A program made the position numbers and the translations under genes. A stretch of DNA of 39,046 nucleotides from an uncultured bacterium. GTDB lineage: Bacteria; Verrucomicrobiota; Kiritimatiellia; RFP12; UBA1067. Under the pieces are notes generated by a model. The model saw nothing but the letters and a program-made list of their open reading frames with translations, was not told the DNA's origin and searched no databases. Location of the stretch: assembly GCA_902761275.1 (NCBI GenBank), contig CACWJS010000023.1:1-39046 (forward strand), given 5' to 3'. Below, one piece after another: positions 21,346 to 28,626 of this stretch; position 1 is the stretch's first letter; the number at the start of each line of letters is the position of its first letter.

Positions 21346-23052
21346 TCATTTCTTCTTACCGGACTTGAAGGAATACCCCTTCTCCTTCATCAAGTCAGGG
21401 CCTATGCAGAGGCGAAGGGTTCCGCACATAGAAGAATCGATCGGGCTAACTTTTTTCCCGTAAAGCTCTGTCGACCAAAGGTACCATCCTCCACGCATTA
21501 TGTACCAAGCAGACATATTGTCACACCAAAGCAACGGATCTATTTCATTATCTTGATAATTTATAGCCGTCTGATTCTTGTTGCTAACATGACCAATATT
21601 TCGATTGGGATTGCAGAAAAGGTTAGAGTTGCATGTTGATAATGTAAACTCTATTCTGTTGCCTAACATGTCATAAAGCCCCAACCCATTTGGCATCTTC
21701 GTACCAACCTCCATTGGTTTAATATCTTCAGGTGTTTCACGGATGCTGTTCTTCGTTGCCCGTTCGATTACATCTTGCTTCGTAACAGCTATTTTAGAAA
21801 TATTTTCTTCCCAATTGTAGTAAGGACTATCAACATTGGAATCCTTGATTTTATAGGCATACTCCCACTCCGCTTCGGTCGGCAATCGAACAACATAACC
21901 TTTTGGCAGTTTGCTCCTGAATCGCTTTGTAAGCTGCTCACAGAAATCCATTGCTTCTATAAATGTCGTGGCGATGGCAACCTTTGGGCCTCCAACTGCC
22001 TTTTGGAAAGCGGTCAATTCAGTTTTCTCATAAGAATCCCATTGTTCCTTAGTCACCTGACATTTTGAAAGCCAAAATGGACGAGATATCGTTACTTTGT
22101 GATATTTAACCAGCGAAGGGACATTAGCACAAGCCGTTTCTGGTTTTTCCGTCCCCATCATGAACTCACCCGCAGGAACGCCAACGAACTCAATAACGGT
22201 CTTGCCATTCAATGGCAGAGTAATTGGCTTCAGTTCCTTGACTTGTTTTGCAAGCGTTGCCTTGTCCTGCATTGCCGCGCCGCCGTATGACTTCGTCTCG
22301 TCGATTCGTCCTTGCACGATCTTAGATTCGTTGCCGGAATACGCACCTTCGCCAAGTGCAATCTCGTACCACATCGCCGCATGTAGCCGCAACGCCTCCA
22401 TCTTCGACTTCGGCTTGCCGTCCGCATAGCCCCACCAGAACTCGGCCACCTTCGACGCCGTATATGCGCCACCCTTGTTCAACTCCCAATCCGCAATCTT
22501 GGCTACTTCGCCTGGCGCAGTCAGGAACGACGCAAGCGCACCATCCCAGTTGCCGACCGCCGCGTACTCCTGACCAAGCGCTTCGCAAAGCGACTCGTCG
22601 TCAGGAGTCTTCTTCAGTTTGCTCTTCAATATGCCGATCTGCCTGTAGCTCTTCCTGTCCCCCTCAATACGCGCCTTGAGATCCTTCGCTGCGCCAGATA
22701 TTGTCGTGTGTCCCACGACAGCAAGCGCATACTCGGTGCCGCCCTCGGCCTGCGCCGCACCATACACGCCATCCGCCTTTCCCCAGCTCTTGGCATCGGC
22801 ATACGCCTTGAACGCATCCTTGAAAAGCGCGAACTTTGCGGCAGACTTCTTCTCGTCCGCCGCATACCCAAGAAGCGCGTCAGCGTACTGCTCCTTGGTG
22901 ATCTTCTTCTGGCGCATCTGCGCAAGGTCGCCTTTCGTCAGCTCCTCGACGTATTTCATGACCGCACGCACATCCGCGTCCGACGGCACGTCAGCCGCCG
23001 CAACATATATCGCCACGCAAATCGCGGCAACAATCATCACCAGCCCTTTCAT
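21346..23052 (-). CDS. Secreted SUMF1/FGE-sulfatase-domain protein with a composition break
   Basis: 568 aa. The start at MKGLVMIVAA (23052) has a GAGAGAA ribosome-like site and opens a clean signal peptide (1-20). Residues 21-280 are helical, perhaps TPR-like. Residues 285-568 carry the FGE/SUMF1 fold: VIEFVGVPAGEFMMGTE, FWLSKCQVTKEQWDSY, GYVVRLPTEAEWEYAYK, NGLGLYDMLGNRIEFT and a W-rich MRGGWYLWSTE. Known members oxidise sulfatase cysteines, build ergothioneine-type products or act as ligand-binding folds; the role here is unknown. The N-terminal half is GC-rich (42 of 60 bases at 22741-22800) but the FGE half is AT-rich (17 of 60 at 21541-21600). This suggests that the domain was acquired separately. 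Confidence 0.85.
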   Translation of the reverse strand: MKGLVMIVAAICVAIYVAAADVPSDADVRAVMKYVEELTKGDLAQMRQKKITKEQYADALLGYAADEKKSAAKFALFKDAFKAYADAKSWGKADGVYGAAQAEGGTEYALAVVGHTTISGAAKDLKARIEGDRKSYRQIGILKSKLKKTPDDESLCEALGQEYAAVGNWDGALASFLTAPGEVAKIADWELNKGGAYTASKVAEFWWGYADGKPKSKMEALRLHAAMWYEIALGEGAYSGNESKIVQGRIDETKSYGGAAMQDKATLAKQVKELKPITLPLNGKTVIEFVGVPAGEFMMGTEKPETACANVPSLVKYHKVTISRPFWLSKCQVTKEQWDSYEKTELTAFQKAVGGPKVAIATTFIEAMDFCEQLTKRFRSKLPKGYVVRLPTEAEWEYAYKIKDSNVDSPYYNWEENISKIAVTKQDVIERATKNSIRETPEDIKPMEVGTKMPNGLGLYDMLGNRIEFTLSTCNSNLFCNPNRNIGHVSNKNQTAINYQDNEIDPLLWCDNMSAWYIMRGGWYLWSTELYGKKVSPIDSSMCGTLRLCIGPDLMKEKGYSFKSGKKK

Positions 23053-23131
23053 TTCTCTCTCGTTCCCTTCTATTTCAGTTGTTATGCCACTCGGCAATCG
23101 GAACGAAAAAAGAAAACCTCTCTTCGTGTTC

Positions 23132-23235
23132 CATAGGAGGCTGTGAGATTGCCTTGTAGAAAACACAAAGAGAGGAAGTGTGCATGCACTTTCTCTGCAA
23201 GTGTCGTTCTACTTGAAACTCTCACATTTCCTATG
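23132..23235 (-). promoter_or_regulatory. Long imperfect hairpin in the leader of the FGE gene
   Basis: Two roughly 50-nt arms pair: CATAGGA/TCCTATG, then TGTGAGA/TCTCACA, GTAGAA/TTCTAC, ACAC/GTGT, AGAG/CTCT and AAGTG/CACTT, around a TGCATG centre. It lies between the promoter at 23321 and the start codon at 23052, so it would be transcribed as a stem of about 100 nt. It could be a control element or a small palindromic mobile unit. Confidence 0.6.
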
Positions 23236-23320
23236 ACGACCGCTTTGCAGCGCAAATTGTCTTTCGGCGCATTGGATTTCTCCCCTTTGCGCCATAGCCC
23301 CGCTCTCGCGGAACATGAAC

Positions 23321-23326
23321 ATTATA
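23321..23326 (-). promoter_or_regulatory. Extended -10 upstream of the FGE gene
   Basis: TGGTATAAT on the minus strand; would give a leader of about 260 nt carrying the 23132-23235 hairpin. Confidence 0.5.
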
Positions 23327-23557
23327 CCAAAATCAGCTCACAGTGGAGTCGTAAATTTTGGCAAAATCGCGGCAAATCTGCCGCACAAAAATCAGACACT
23401 CTGACTGCTGGTATTTGATATGAGATTACGGTGCGGACGAAATTAAGCGAGAGACAGCCAGAGTCGATTAGGGTCGGCTCGTGTCGGATAAAATTAGGGC
23501 GCGGACGCGGCGGTGCGTGTTTCGGCGGCATGCGTCTTATTCTCGACCGCGCGACTA

Positions 23558-23770
23558 TCGCCGCGACAAACGATGGTCGGAGCGAAGCGACGAGGCCGGA
23601 GAGCCGACTGGCGCACGAGAGCATGGTTGCGGGCCCGTCGTGATTTTGACCGCCAGCGTAAAGGGCGCGCGTGAAGGCGCGCGCGTCAAAATCATGCCGA
23701 TGGGGTGCCCGCAAACTGCGGGTCGTGCGAGCAGGTCGGGCGCAGGCCTCACCATCGGGCGGCGCGGCGA
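23558..23770. ncRNA. Candidate structured RNA or palindromic element, strand unknown
   Basis: The gene-free stretch 23327-23816 contains a 213-nt series of strictly nested helices. They are TCGCCGCG (23558) with CGCGGCGA (23763), CGATGGT (23571) with ACCATCG (23751), GAGGCC (23592) with GGCCTC (23745), CCGAC (23604) with GTCGG (23735), CGCACGA (23612) with TCGTGCG (23723), TTGCGGGC (23627) with GCCCGCAA (23707), GATTTTGAC (23642) with GTCAAAATC (23685), and GCGCGC (23665) with GCGCGC (23677). That is about 56 base pairs separated by asymmetric internal loops. No tmRNA, RNase P, SRP or tRNA motif was found, and no convincing promoter or terminator fixes the strand. A degenerate mobile palindrome is the alternative. 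Confidence 0.5.
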
Positions 23771-23816
23771 AATGAAATATGGCAGTCTGGTCCTCGTTTA
23801 GAAAAATTGCCGGTCG

Positions 23817-25040
23817 CTACATCGCAGCGGCGAGCGCCGCGCCGAACTCGGAGCACTTGATTTCGGTAGCGCCCTCCATCTGGCGGGCGAAGTCGTAGGT
23901 GACGGTCTTCGCGGCGATCACCTTGTCCATCGCGGCGATGATCTTGTCGGCCGCCTCGGTCCAGCCCATGTACCTGAGCATCATCTCTCCGGAGAGGATG
24001 AGCGAACCGGGGTTGACCTTGTCAAGACCCGCGTACTTAGGCGCAGTACCGTGGGTCGCCTCGAACACCGCGACGCCGGTCTGGTAGTTGATGTTCGCGC
24101 CTGGCGCAATGCCGATGCCGCCGACCGTCGCGGCGAGCGCGTCGGAAACGTAGTCGCCGTTGAGGTTCAATGTCGCAATCACGTCGTATTCGGCGGGGCG
24201 CGTAAGGATCTGCTGGAGAAACGCGTCGCAGATGCAGTCCTTCACAGTGATCATGCGGCCAGTCTTAGGATTCTTGAACTCGCACCACGGCCCCTTGTCG
24301 ATCAAGGTCGCGCCGTATTCGCGCTGCGCAAGCTTGTAGCCCCAGTCGCGGAACGCGCCCTCGGTGAATTTTTGGATATTGCCCTTGTGGACAAGAGTCA
24401 CCGATTTGCGGTCGTTGTCAATCGCGTAGTCGAGAGCCGCCTTCACGAGACGCTCAGTACCCTCAAGCGACACGGGCTTGATGCCGATCGACGCCGTCTT
24501 CGGGAAGCGGATCTTCTTTACGCCCATCTCGCCAAGGAGAAACGCCTTGACCTTCTCGACCTCGGGCGTGCCGTTCATCCACTCAATGCCAGCGTAGATG
24601 TCCTCGGTGTTCTCGCGGAAGATCACCATGTCGGTGAGCTCGGGGCGCTTCACGGGAGAAGGAACTCCCTTGAACCAGCGGACGGGTCTAAGGCACACGT
24701 AGAGGTCGAGCTCCTGACGCATCGCAACGTTGATGGACCTGATTCCGCCGCCAACCGGAGTCGTGAGCGGGCCCTTGATCGAGACGAGGTTCTCGCGGCA
24801 CGCGTCCAAGGTTGCCTGCGGAAGCCACTCGCCAGTCTGCTTAAACGCCTTCTCACCGGCAAGAACTTCCTTCCACTCGATCTTGCGCTTGCCGCCGTAG
24901 GCCTTTTCGACCGCGGCGTTCCACACCGTCATCGCGGCGCGCGTAATGTCGGGGCCTGTGCCGTCGCCCTCGATGTAGGGAATAACAGGGTTCTCGGGAA
25001 CGCAAAGCTTCCCGTCCTTCATTGTGATCTTTTCGCTCAT
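23817..25040 (-). CDS. icd: NADP-dependent isocitrate dehydrogenase
   Basis: 407 aa, cytoplasmic. Oxidatively decarboxylates isocitrate to 2-oxoglutarate in the TCA cycle. The sequence follows E. coli Icd closely: [13 protein letters not shown], the substrate-site [26 protein letters not shown] with Ser102 (equivalent to the AceK-phosphorylated serine), [26 protein letters not shown] and [11 protein letters not shown]. Lys335 and Tyr336 in the last block indicate NADP rather than NAD. No Shine-Dalgarno is visible before the ATG and the gene follows the LptA-like gene by 21 nt, so it is probably the last cistron of that operon. Confidence 0.95.
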   Translation of the reverse strand: MSEKITMKDGKLCVPENPVIPYIEGDGTGPDITRAAMTVWNAAVEKAYGGKRKIEWKEVLAGEKAFKQTGEWLPQATLDACRENLVSIKGPLTTPVGGGIRSINVAMRQELDLYVCLRPVRWFKGVPSPVKRPELTDMVIFRENTEDIYAGIEWMNGTPEVEKVKAFLLGEMGVKKIRFPKTASIGIKPVSLEGTERLVKAALDYAIDNDRKSVTLVHKGNIQKFTEGAFRDWGYKLAQREYGATLIDKGPWCEFKNPKTGRMITVKDCICDAFLQQILTRPAEYDVIATLNLNGDYVSDALAATVGGIGIAPGANINYQTGVAVFEATHGTAPKYAGLDKVNPGSLILSGEMMLRYMGWTEAADKIIAAMDKVIAAKTVTYDFARQMEGATEIKCSEFGAALAAAM

Positions 25041-25061
25041 GATAGTCAGGTGGTTGATTTA

Positions 25062-26066
25062 TTAGATGTTCAAGTTGATTTCTAACGCACCTGTGAGGTC
25101 TGCCTCGTCGACCTCTACCTGTTCGGAGTCGATCCAGAAGCGGATGCGCTTGCCGCGCACGATCTGCGGCTGCGCCTTCGACTCGTCACGCACTTCGGCC
25201 GTGATGCCGTCGCCCGAATAGAGGACGACAAGGCCGTTCTTCTTTGAATAAGTCGCCTTCGCGCCATACGCGCGGTGCGCATCGTTCGTCATCGCGACAT
25301 GACCGATCGCCACAACACGGCGGACATCGCCCGCGGCGCGACGCATGTCGTCCGTGCCCTTCCCAGCTTTGTGAACGTCGTTCGTGCCCTTTGCCACGCG
25401 GTCCACGTCGTTTGTGCCCTTTGCTGCGCGATGGACGTCGTTAGTGCCTTTTGCGCGTCGCACGCCGTTTGTCGCGTCAGCATCGACTTCGAAGAAGAGG
25501 AACACGCGGTCGGCATGCATCTGATACTGCTCGTCGTCGACGTGAACATGGCCCTCGAAGCTCGCGATACCCTCCTTGCGGTTGTAGACGGTAGTGTCAG
25601 AGGTGATCTTCGCAGGGCGGCCAGTCAGCTTCTTTTCCTTTGGTTTCTTCGGGAGGGATTTCTCGACTTGCGACTCGGCATTGGTGACTGAGGCATCTGT
25701 CGGCACTGTCGCCGGCAAGATGCCGGCTTTCCCAGTTACAGTCTCCGTGACTGGAGAAGCCGCTGTGACTGGGGGAGCCGCCGTGTCTGAGGGAGCAGCC
25801 GTGACTGAGGGAGCAGCCGTGACTGGGGGAGCCGGCATCTTGCCGGCGGCAGTCTCGGCAGCTTGTGGTTCGGGTGTTACGGCTTGCGACGGCTCGGCAG
25901 CTTGTGGCTCGGCGGGCGTGTCCGTCATAAGCTCACCGAGTAGCGACGTAACCTCGTCAACTGACTGCTTGGCAGGCGACTTGTAACCCTTTTCCAACAC
26001 GCACGGCTCGGCCAGGGCGACAAGGCCAGCGATAACGGTAAATATCGAAAAAATGAACTTGTTCAT
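25062..26066 (-). CDS. LptA/OstA-like periplasmic protein swollen by repeats
   Basis: 334 aa. The start at MNKFIFSIF (26066) has AAAGGTGA just upstream and gives a signal peptide; the preceding permease stop is 4 nt away. The C-terminal half is an LptA/OstA-type beta-jelly roll (ITSDTTVYNRKEGIASFEGHVHV, QMHADRV, VVAIGHVAMTN, and GAKATYSKKNGLVVLYSG), the fold that carries LPS across the periplasm. Two insertions interrupt it: a Pro/Thr/Val/Ala-rich linker with palindromic ends (about 75-118) and four 10-residue KGTNDVHRAA-type repeats inside a loop of the jelly roll. lptB or lptC is not adjacent, so a role in LPS transport is inferred from fold only. Confidence 0.75.
   Translation of the reverse strand: MNKFIFSIFTVIAGLVALAEPCVLEKGYKSPAKQSVDEVTSLLGELMTDTPAEPQAAEPSQAVTPEPQAAETAAGKMPAPPVTAAPSVTAAPSDTAAPPVTAASPVTETVTGKAGILPATVPTDASVTNAESQVEKSLPKKPKEKKLTGRPAKITSDTTVYNRKEGIASFEGHVHVDDEQYQMHADRVFLFFEVDADATNGVRRAKGTNDVHRAAKGTNDVDRVAKGTNDVHKAGKGTDDMRRAAGDVRRVVAIGHVAMTNDAHRAYGAKATYSKKNGLVVLYSGDGITAEVRDESKAQPQIVRGKRIRFWIDSEQVEVDEADLTGALEINLNI
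25345..25465. repeat. Four tandem 30-bp units in the LptA-like gene
   Basis: Units encode RAAKGTNDVH variants (KGTNDVH, KGTNDVD, KGTNDVH, KGTDDMR). The last unit is the most diverged. They lie between the strands ADRVFLFFEVD and VVAIGHVAM. Confidence 0.75.
25711..25847. repeat. Palindrome-flanked 18-bp tandem repeat in the LptA-like gene
   Basis: GCCGGCAAGATGCCGGC (25711-25727) and its exact reverse complement at 25831-25847 bracket several 18-bp units of the type GTGACTGAGGGAGCAGCC. The protein reads AGKMPAP, then VTAAPS units, then KAGILPA. Confidence 0.75.
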
Positions 26067-26070
26067 GTTG

Positions 26071-26904
26071 TCACCTTTCGCTGCGAAGCGCGGGGTCGAG
26101 ACGGTCGCGCAAGCAGTCTGCAAGATGGTTGAAGACGAGGACGAGCACGAAGATCTCAAGTGTCGTGAAAGTCATTTCCCACCAGACGCCCTGCCAAAGC
26201 CGCGCGCGCGCGTTGTTGATCATGACGCCCCACGACGGCTCGCCCTGCACGCCAATGCCGAGGAACGAGATGAACACCTCGGTCGCGACGGCCGACGGGA
26301 ATCGTATCGAGAACTGGATGAGGACGATGTGCGCGACATTCGGCAGTATGTGCCGGAACATTATCCTGAGATGCGAATATCCGAGCACCTTCGCCGCCTG
26401 AACGTATGCGCGATCGCGGTGCTTCATCACCTCGGCGCGGATCGTTCGGCATACGCCGACCCACGTCGTAAAGCCGATGCCGAGGTATAGGCCAAGAAGT
26501 CCCTGTCCGACGACGAGCGAAATCGCGAGGATGAAGAGAAGCCCCGGCATCGATGCGACTGTCGCGCACAGCCAAACGACTACCGAGTCTACCTTCCCGC
26601 CGAAGTAACCGCCGAGAAGTCCGAGGAACACGCCGAGCGGAATCGCGATGAGCGACGTCATTATGCCGACGTGGAACGCGATGCGCGTGCCCTGCACTAG
26701 TCGAAGCCCCACGTCGCGCCCGAGGTTGTCGGTGCCGAGCCAGTGTTCGGCCGACGGCGGCTGGTAGCGCTCCTTGGTGTTGACGACGTTGTAGGCCGGC
26801 GTCACGTCGCGCGCAAGGGCGACGCGGTACTGCACCTCGCCGTAGACGGCAGCTGCGAAATACGCGGCAAGGACGATCAGGCATATCTTAATCGAAAGTC
26901 TCAT
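26071..26904 (-). CDS. ABC transporter permease, OppC/DppC type
   Basis: 277 aa inner-membrane permease with about six transmembrane helices. HWLGTDNLGRDVGLRLVQGTRIAF is the signature of the DppC/OppC subfamily of peptide and nickel importers. The cytoplasmic coupling loop (AEVMKHRDRAYVQAAKVLGYSHLRIMFRHILPN) is the EAA motif that contacts the ATPase. The partner permease, ATPases and binding protein are absent from the window; instead it overlaps cmk by 17 bp and precedes the LptA-like gene by 4 nt. The transported compound is unknown. Confidence 0.9.
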   Translation of the reverse strand: MRLSIKICLIVLAAYFAAAVYGEVQYRVALARDVTPAYNVVNTKERYQPPSAEHWLGTDNLGRDVGLRLVQGTRIAFHVGIMTSLIAIPLGVFLGLLGGYFGGKVDSVVVWLCATVASMPGLLFILAISLVVGQGLLGLYLGIGFTTWVGVCRTIRAEVMKHRDRAYVQAAKVLGYSHLRIMFRHILPNVAHIVLIQFSIRFPSAVATEVFISFLGIGVQGEPSWGVMINNARARLWQGVWWEMTFTTLEIFVLVLVFNHLADCLRDRLDPALRSER

Positions 26905-27559
26905 GTATCTTCTCCAGAACGATATCGACCACCTGCTCGAGCGTCAGGTCGGAAGAGTCGATTTCAATTGCACCGTCCGCCTTCCTGAGCGGAGCGCACT
27001 TTCTAGTGGAGTCTATCGCGTCACGCGCGAGGAGCGACGCCTTGACTGCCGCGGCAGACTGGTTGGCAATCCCCTTCTCGACCTCCTCCTTCTGGCGGCG
27101 GCGAGCGCGCGCCTCGGCGGACGCCGTGAGGTAGAAGCGAGCGGGAGAATCGGGGAAAACGGCGGTCGTGATGTCGCGGCCTTCGACTACGAGGTCGCCG
27201 AAGCGCGTCATATCGCGCAGGAGCGCAGTGATCTTGTCGCGGACTTGCTTCACGGTCGCAACCTGCGAGGCATGGGCGTTGATTTCGGGCGTGCGGATGC
27301 GCTCGCCCGGCGGCTCGCCGCCGACATAGTAGGCGATCGCGCCGTTCTCGGGGCGGCACTCGATATCGACAGTCGGCGCAAAGGCCGCGACCGCGTCGGG
27401 GTTGTCGGTATCGACTTTCTTGACGAGCGCCTGCCACGTCATGATGCGGTAGAGAGCACCAGAGTCGACGTGGAGGAAGCCAAGCTTTTTGCCAACGATG
27501 CGCGATACGGAGCTCTTTCCTGCGCCGCTCGGTCCGTCTATTGCGATAACTCTTGCCAT
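26888..27559 (-). CDS. cmk: Cytidylate kinase
   Basis: 223 aa. Phosphorylates CMP and dCMP. The P-loop GPSGAGKSS (9-17), HVDSGALYRIMTW with the CMP-site residues, GRDITTAVFPDSPARFYLTASAEARARRR and the RDAIDSTRKCAPLRKADGAIEIDSS C-terminal block are all standard. It comes 27 nt after the exchanger gene and overlaps the permease gene, so it is the second cistron of the operon starting at 28588. Confidence 0.94.
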   Translation of the reverse strand: MARVIAIDGPSGAGKSSVSRIVGKKLGFLHVDSGALYRIMTWQALVKKVDTDNPDAVAAFAPTVDIECRPENGAIAYYVGGEPPGERIRTPEINAHASQVATVKQVRDKITALLRDMTRFGDLVVEGRDITTAVFPDSPARFYLTASAEARARRRQKEEVEKGIANQSAAAVKASLLARDAIDSTRKCAPLRKADGAIEIDSSDLTLEQVVDIVLEKIHETFD

Positions 27560-27586
27560 GTTATGCCCTATTGTTAAATTGTTTTT

Positions 27587-28588
27587 CTACAGCCGCCCCG
27601 TCTCTTGAAGGAACATCACAACGGAGTAGCCGACGAAGACAAGAAGCCAGACCGCCGCCTCGCGGCGACGAATCCTTCCGGGCTCCCTCGGATTACGGCA
27701 GTTGAGGCCGAAGACGAGGATGGAGAGCGACAGGAGCGCGTTTAGCGGAAGGTCGCGCCTGAGAACGTATGGCGAGAATTCGTCAACAGGCGAGATGACG
27801 CAAGCAAGCCCCACGACCGCGAGCATGTTGAACAGGTTTGAGCCGATTATGTTGCCAAGCACGAACTCGTGCTCGCCGCGACGCGCCGAGGCGATGGCGC
27901 TCGCAAGCTCCGGAAGCGAAGTGCCCGCAGCAATGATGGTGAGCCCGATCATCAGATCGGAAACACCGAGCGTCTTGGCGAGGTCGACAGAACCCCACAC
28001 GAGGATATGCGATGAGCCGACGAGAACGGCAAGCCCGACAAGCACCTTTACGACGGCGAGCGGAAGGCCCTTCTTGTCGGCTCCTAGCGAGGATGCGGCG
28101 CTGTCTGTCGCTGCGCCCTTTGTGCGCTGGTCAAACCAGCAATAAAGCGGCATCAAGAGGGCAAAGGCAGCGAGGAGAATTCCGGCGTCAAGGCGAGTGC
28201 AGCGGCCGTCGCGAAGAACGAACATGGAAAAGAGCGATATGGCGACAAGCCCAGGGCCGGCGACAAGCGTTGTTGATGGCCGCGCGACGAGCGGACAGAT
28301 AAACGCCGAGACGCCGAGAATAACCGCGACATTGAAGATGCAGCTGCCATATGCGTTGCCAAGCGAGAGGTTGGCATGGCCCGAAAGCCCCGACAAGGCG
28401 CTTACGCAAAGCTCGGGAGCGCTCGTCCCGAAACCGATGACGACCATACCGACCACGAACGGAGAAATGCCGAGCGCCTTGGCTACTTGAGCCGCGCCGT
28501 CTACAAACACACCGCTCGACCATGCGAGGGCAACAAGCCCCCCGATGATCATCACAATCGAGAGCCAAAGCGGTATGTCGGAATACAT
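27587..28588 (-). CDS. Calcium/sodium antiporter (CaCA family, YrbG-like)
   Basis: 333 aa inner-membrane exchanger with about ten helices in two inverted halves. The two ion-binding alpha repeats are present: GFGTSAPELCVS in the first half and AAGTSLPELASA in the second, with SGHANLSLGNAYGSCIFN and RGEHEFVLGNIIGSNLFN following them. It should swap Ca2+ for Na+ or H+ at the cytoplasmic membrane. The -10 is 7 nt before the ATG, and it heads the exchanger-cmk-permease-lptA-icd run. Confidence 0.92.
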   Translation of the reverse strand: MYSDIPLWLSIVMIIGGLVALAWSSGVFVDGAAQVAKALGISPFVVGMVVIGFGTSAPELCVSALSGLSGHANLSLGNAYGSCIFNVAVILGVSAFICPLVARPSTTLVAGPGLVAISLFSMFVLRDGRCTRLDAGILLAAFALLMPLYCWFDQRTKGAATDSAASSLGADKKGLPLAVVKVLVGLAVLVGSSHILVWGSVDLAKTLGVSDLMIGLTIIAAGTSLPELASAIASARRGEHEFVLGNIIGSNLFNMLAVVGLACVISPVDEFSPYVLRRDLPLNALLSLSILVFGLNCRNPREPGRIRRREAAVWLLVFVGYSVVMFLQETGRL

Positions 28589-28595
28589 TGCGCTT

Positions 28596-28601
28596 ATTAT
28601 A
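28596..28601 (-). promoter_or_regulatory. Extended -10 of the exchanger operon, leaderless
   Basis: TGGTATAAT on the minus strand, 7 nt before the ATG at 28588, directly after the T-run of the upstream terminator. Confidence 0.6.
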
Positions 28602-28603
28602 CC

Positions 28604-28626
28604 AAAAAAACGCAGGCCCTATGCGT
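28604..28626 (-). terminator. Intrinsic terminator of the yidC-glycosyltransferase operon
   Basis: On the minus strand ACGCA and TGCGT form a 5-bp stem with a 7-nt GC-rich loop, followed by seven T residues. The stem begins at the stop codon of the glycosyltransferase. Confidence 0.65.

Noticed and set aside
21346-23052. Diversity-generating retroelement target
   Set aside because: FGE folds are common targets, but no reverse transcriptase, template repeat or adenine-biased variable region was seen in the window.
23212-23316. Small frame starting at ATG 23316 after a TATAAT
   Set aside because: The gap is only 4 nt, so the start codon would fall at or before the transcription start, and the 35-residue frame ends inside the leader hairpin.
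23431-23816. tmRNA, RNase P RNA or SRP RNA
   Set aside because: No tRNA-like acceptor or TTCGA loop, no RNase P core (GAGGAAAGTCC, ACAGAGA) and no SRP GGAA apical motif was found.
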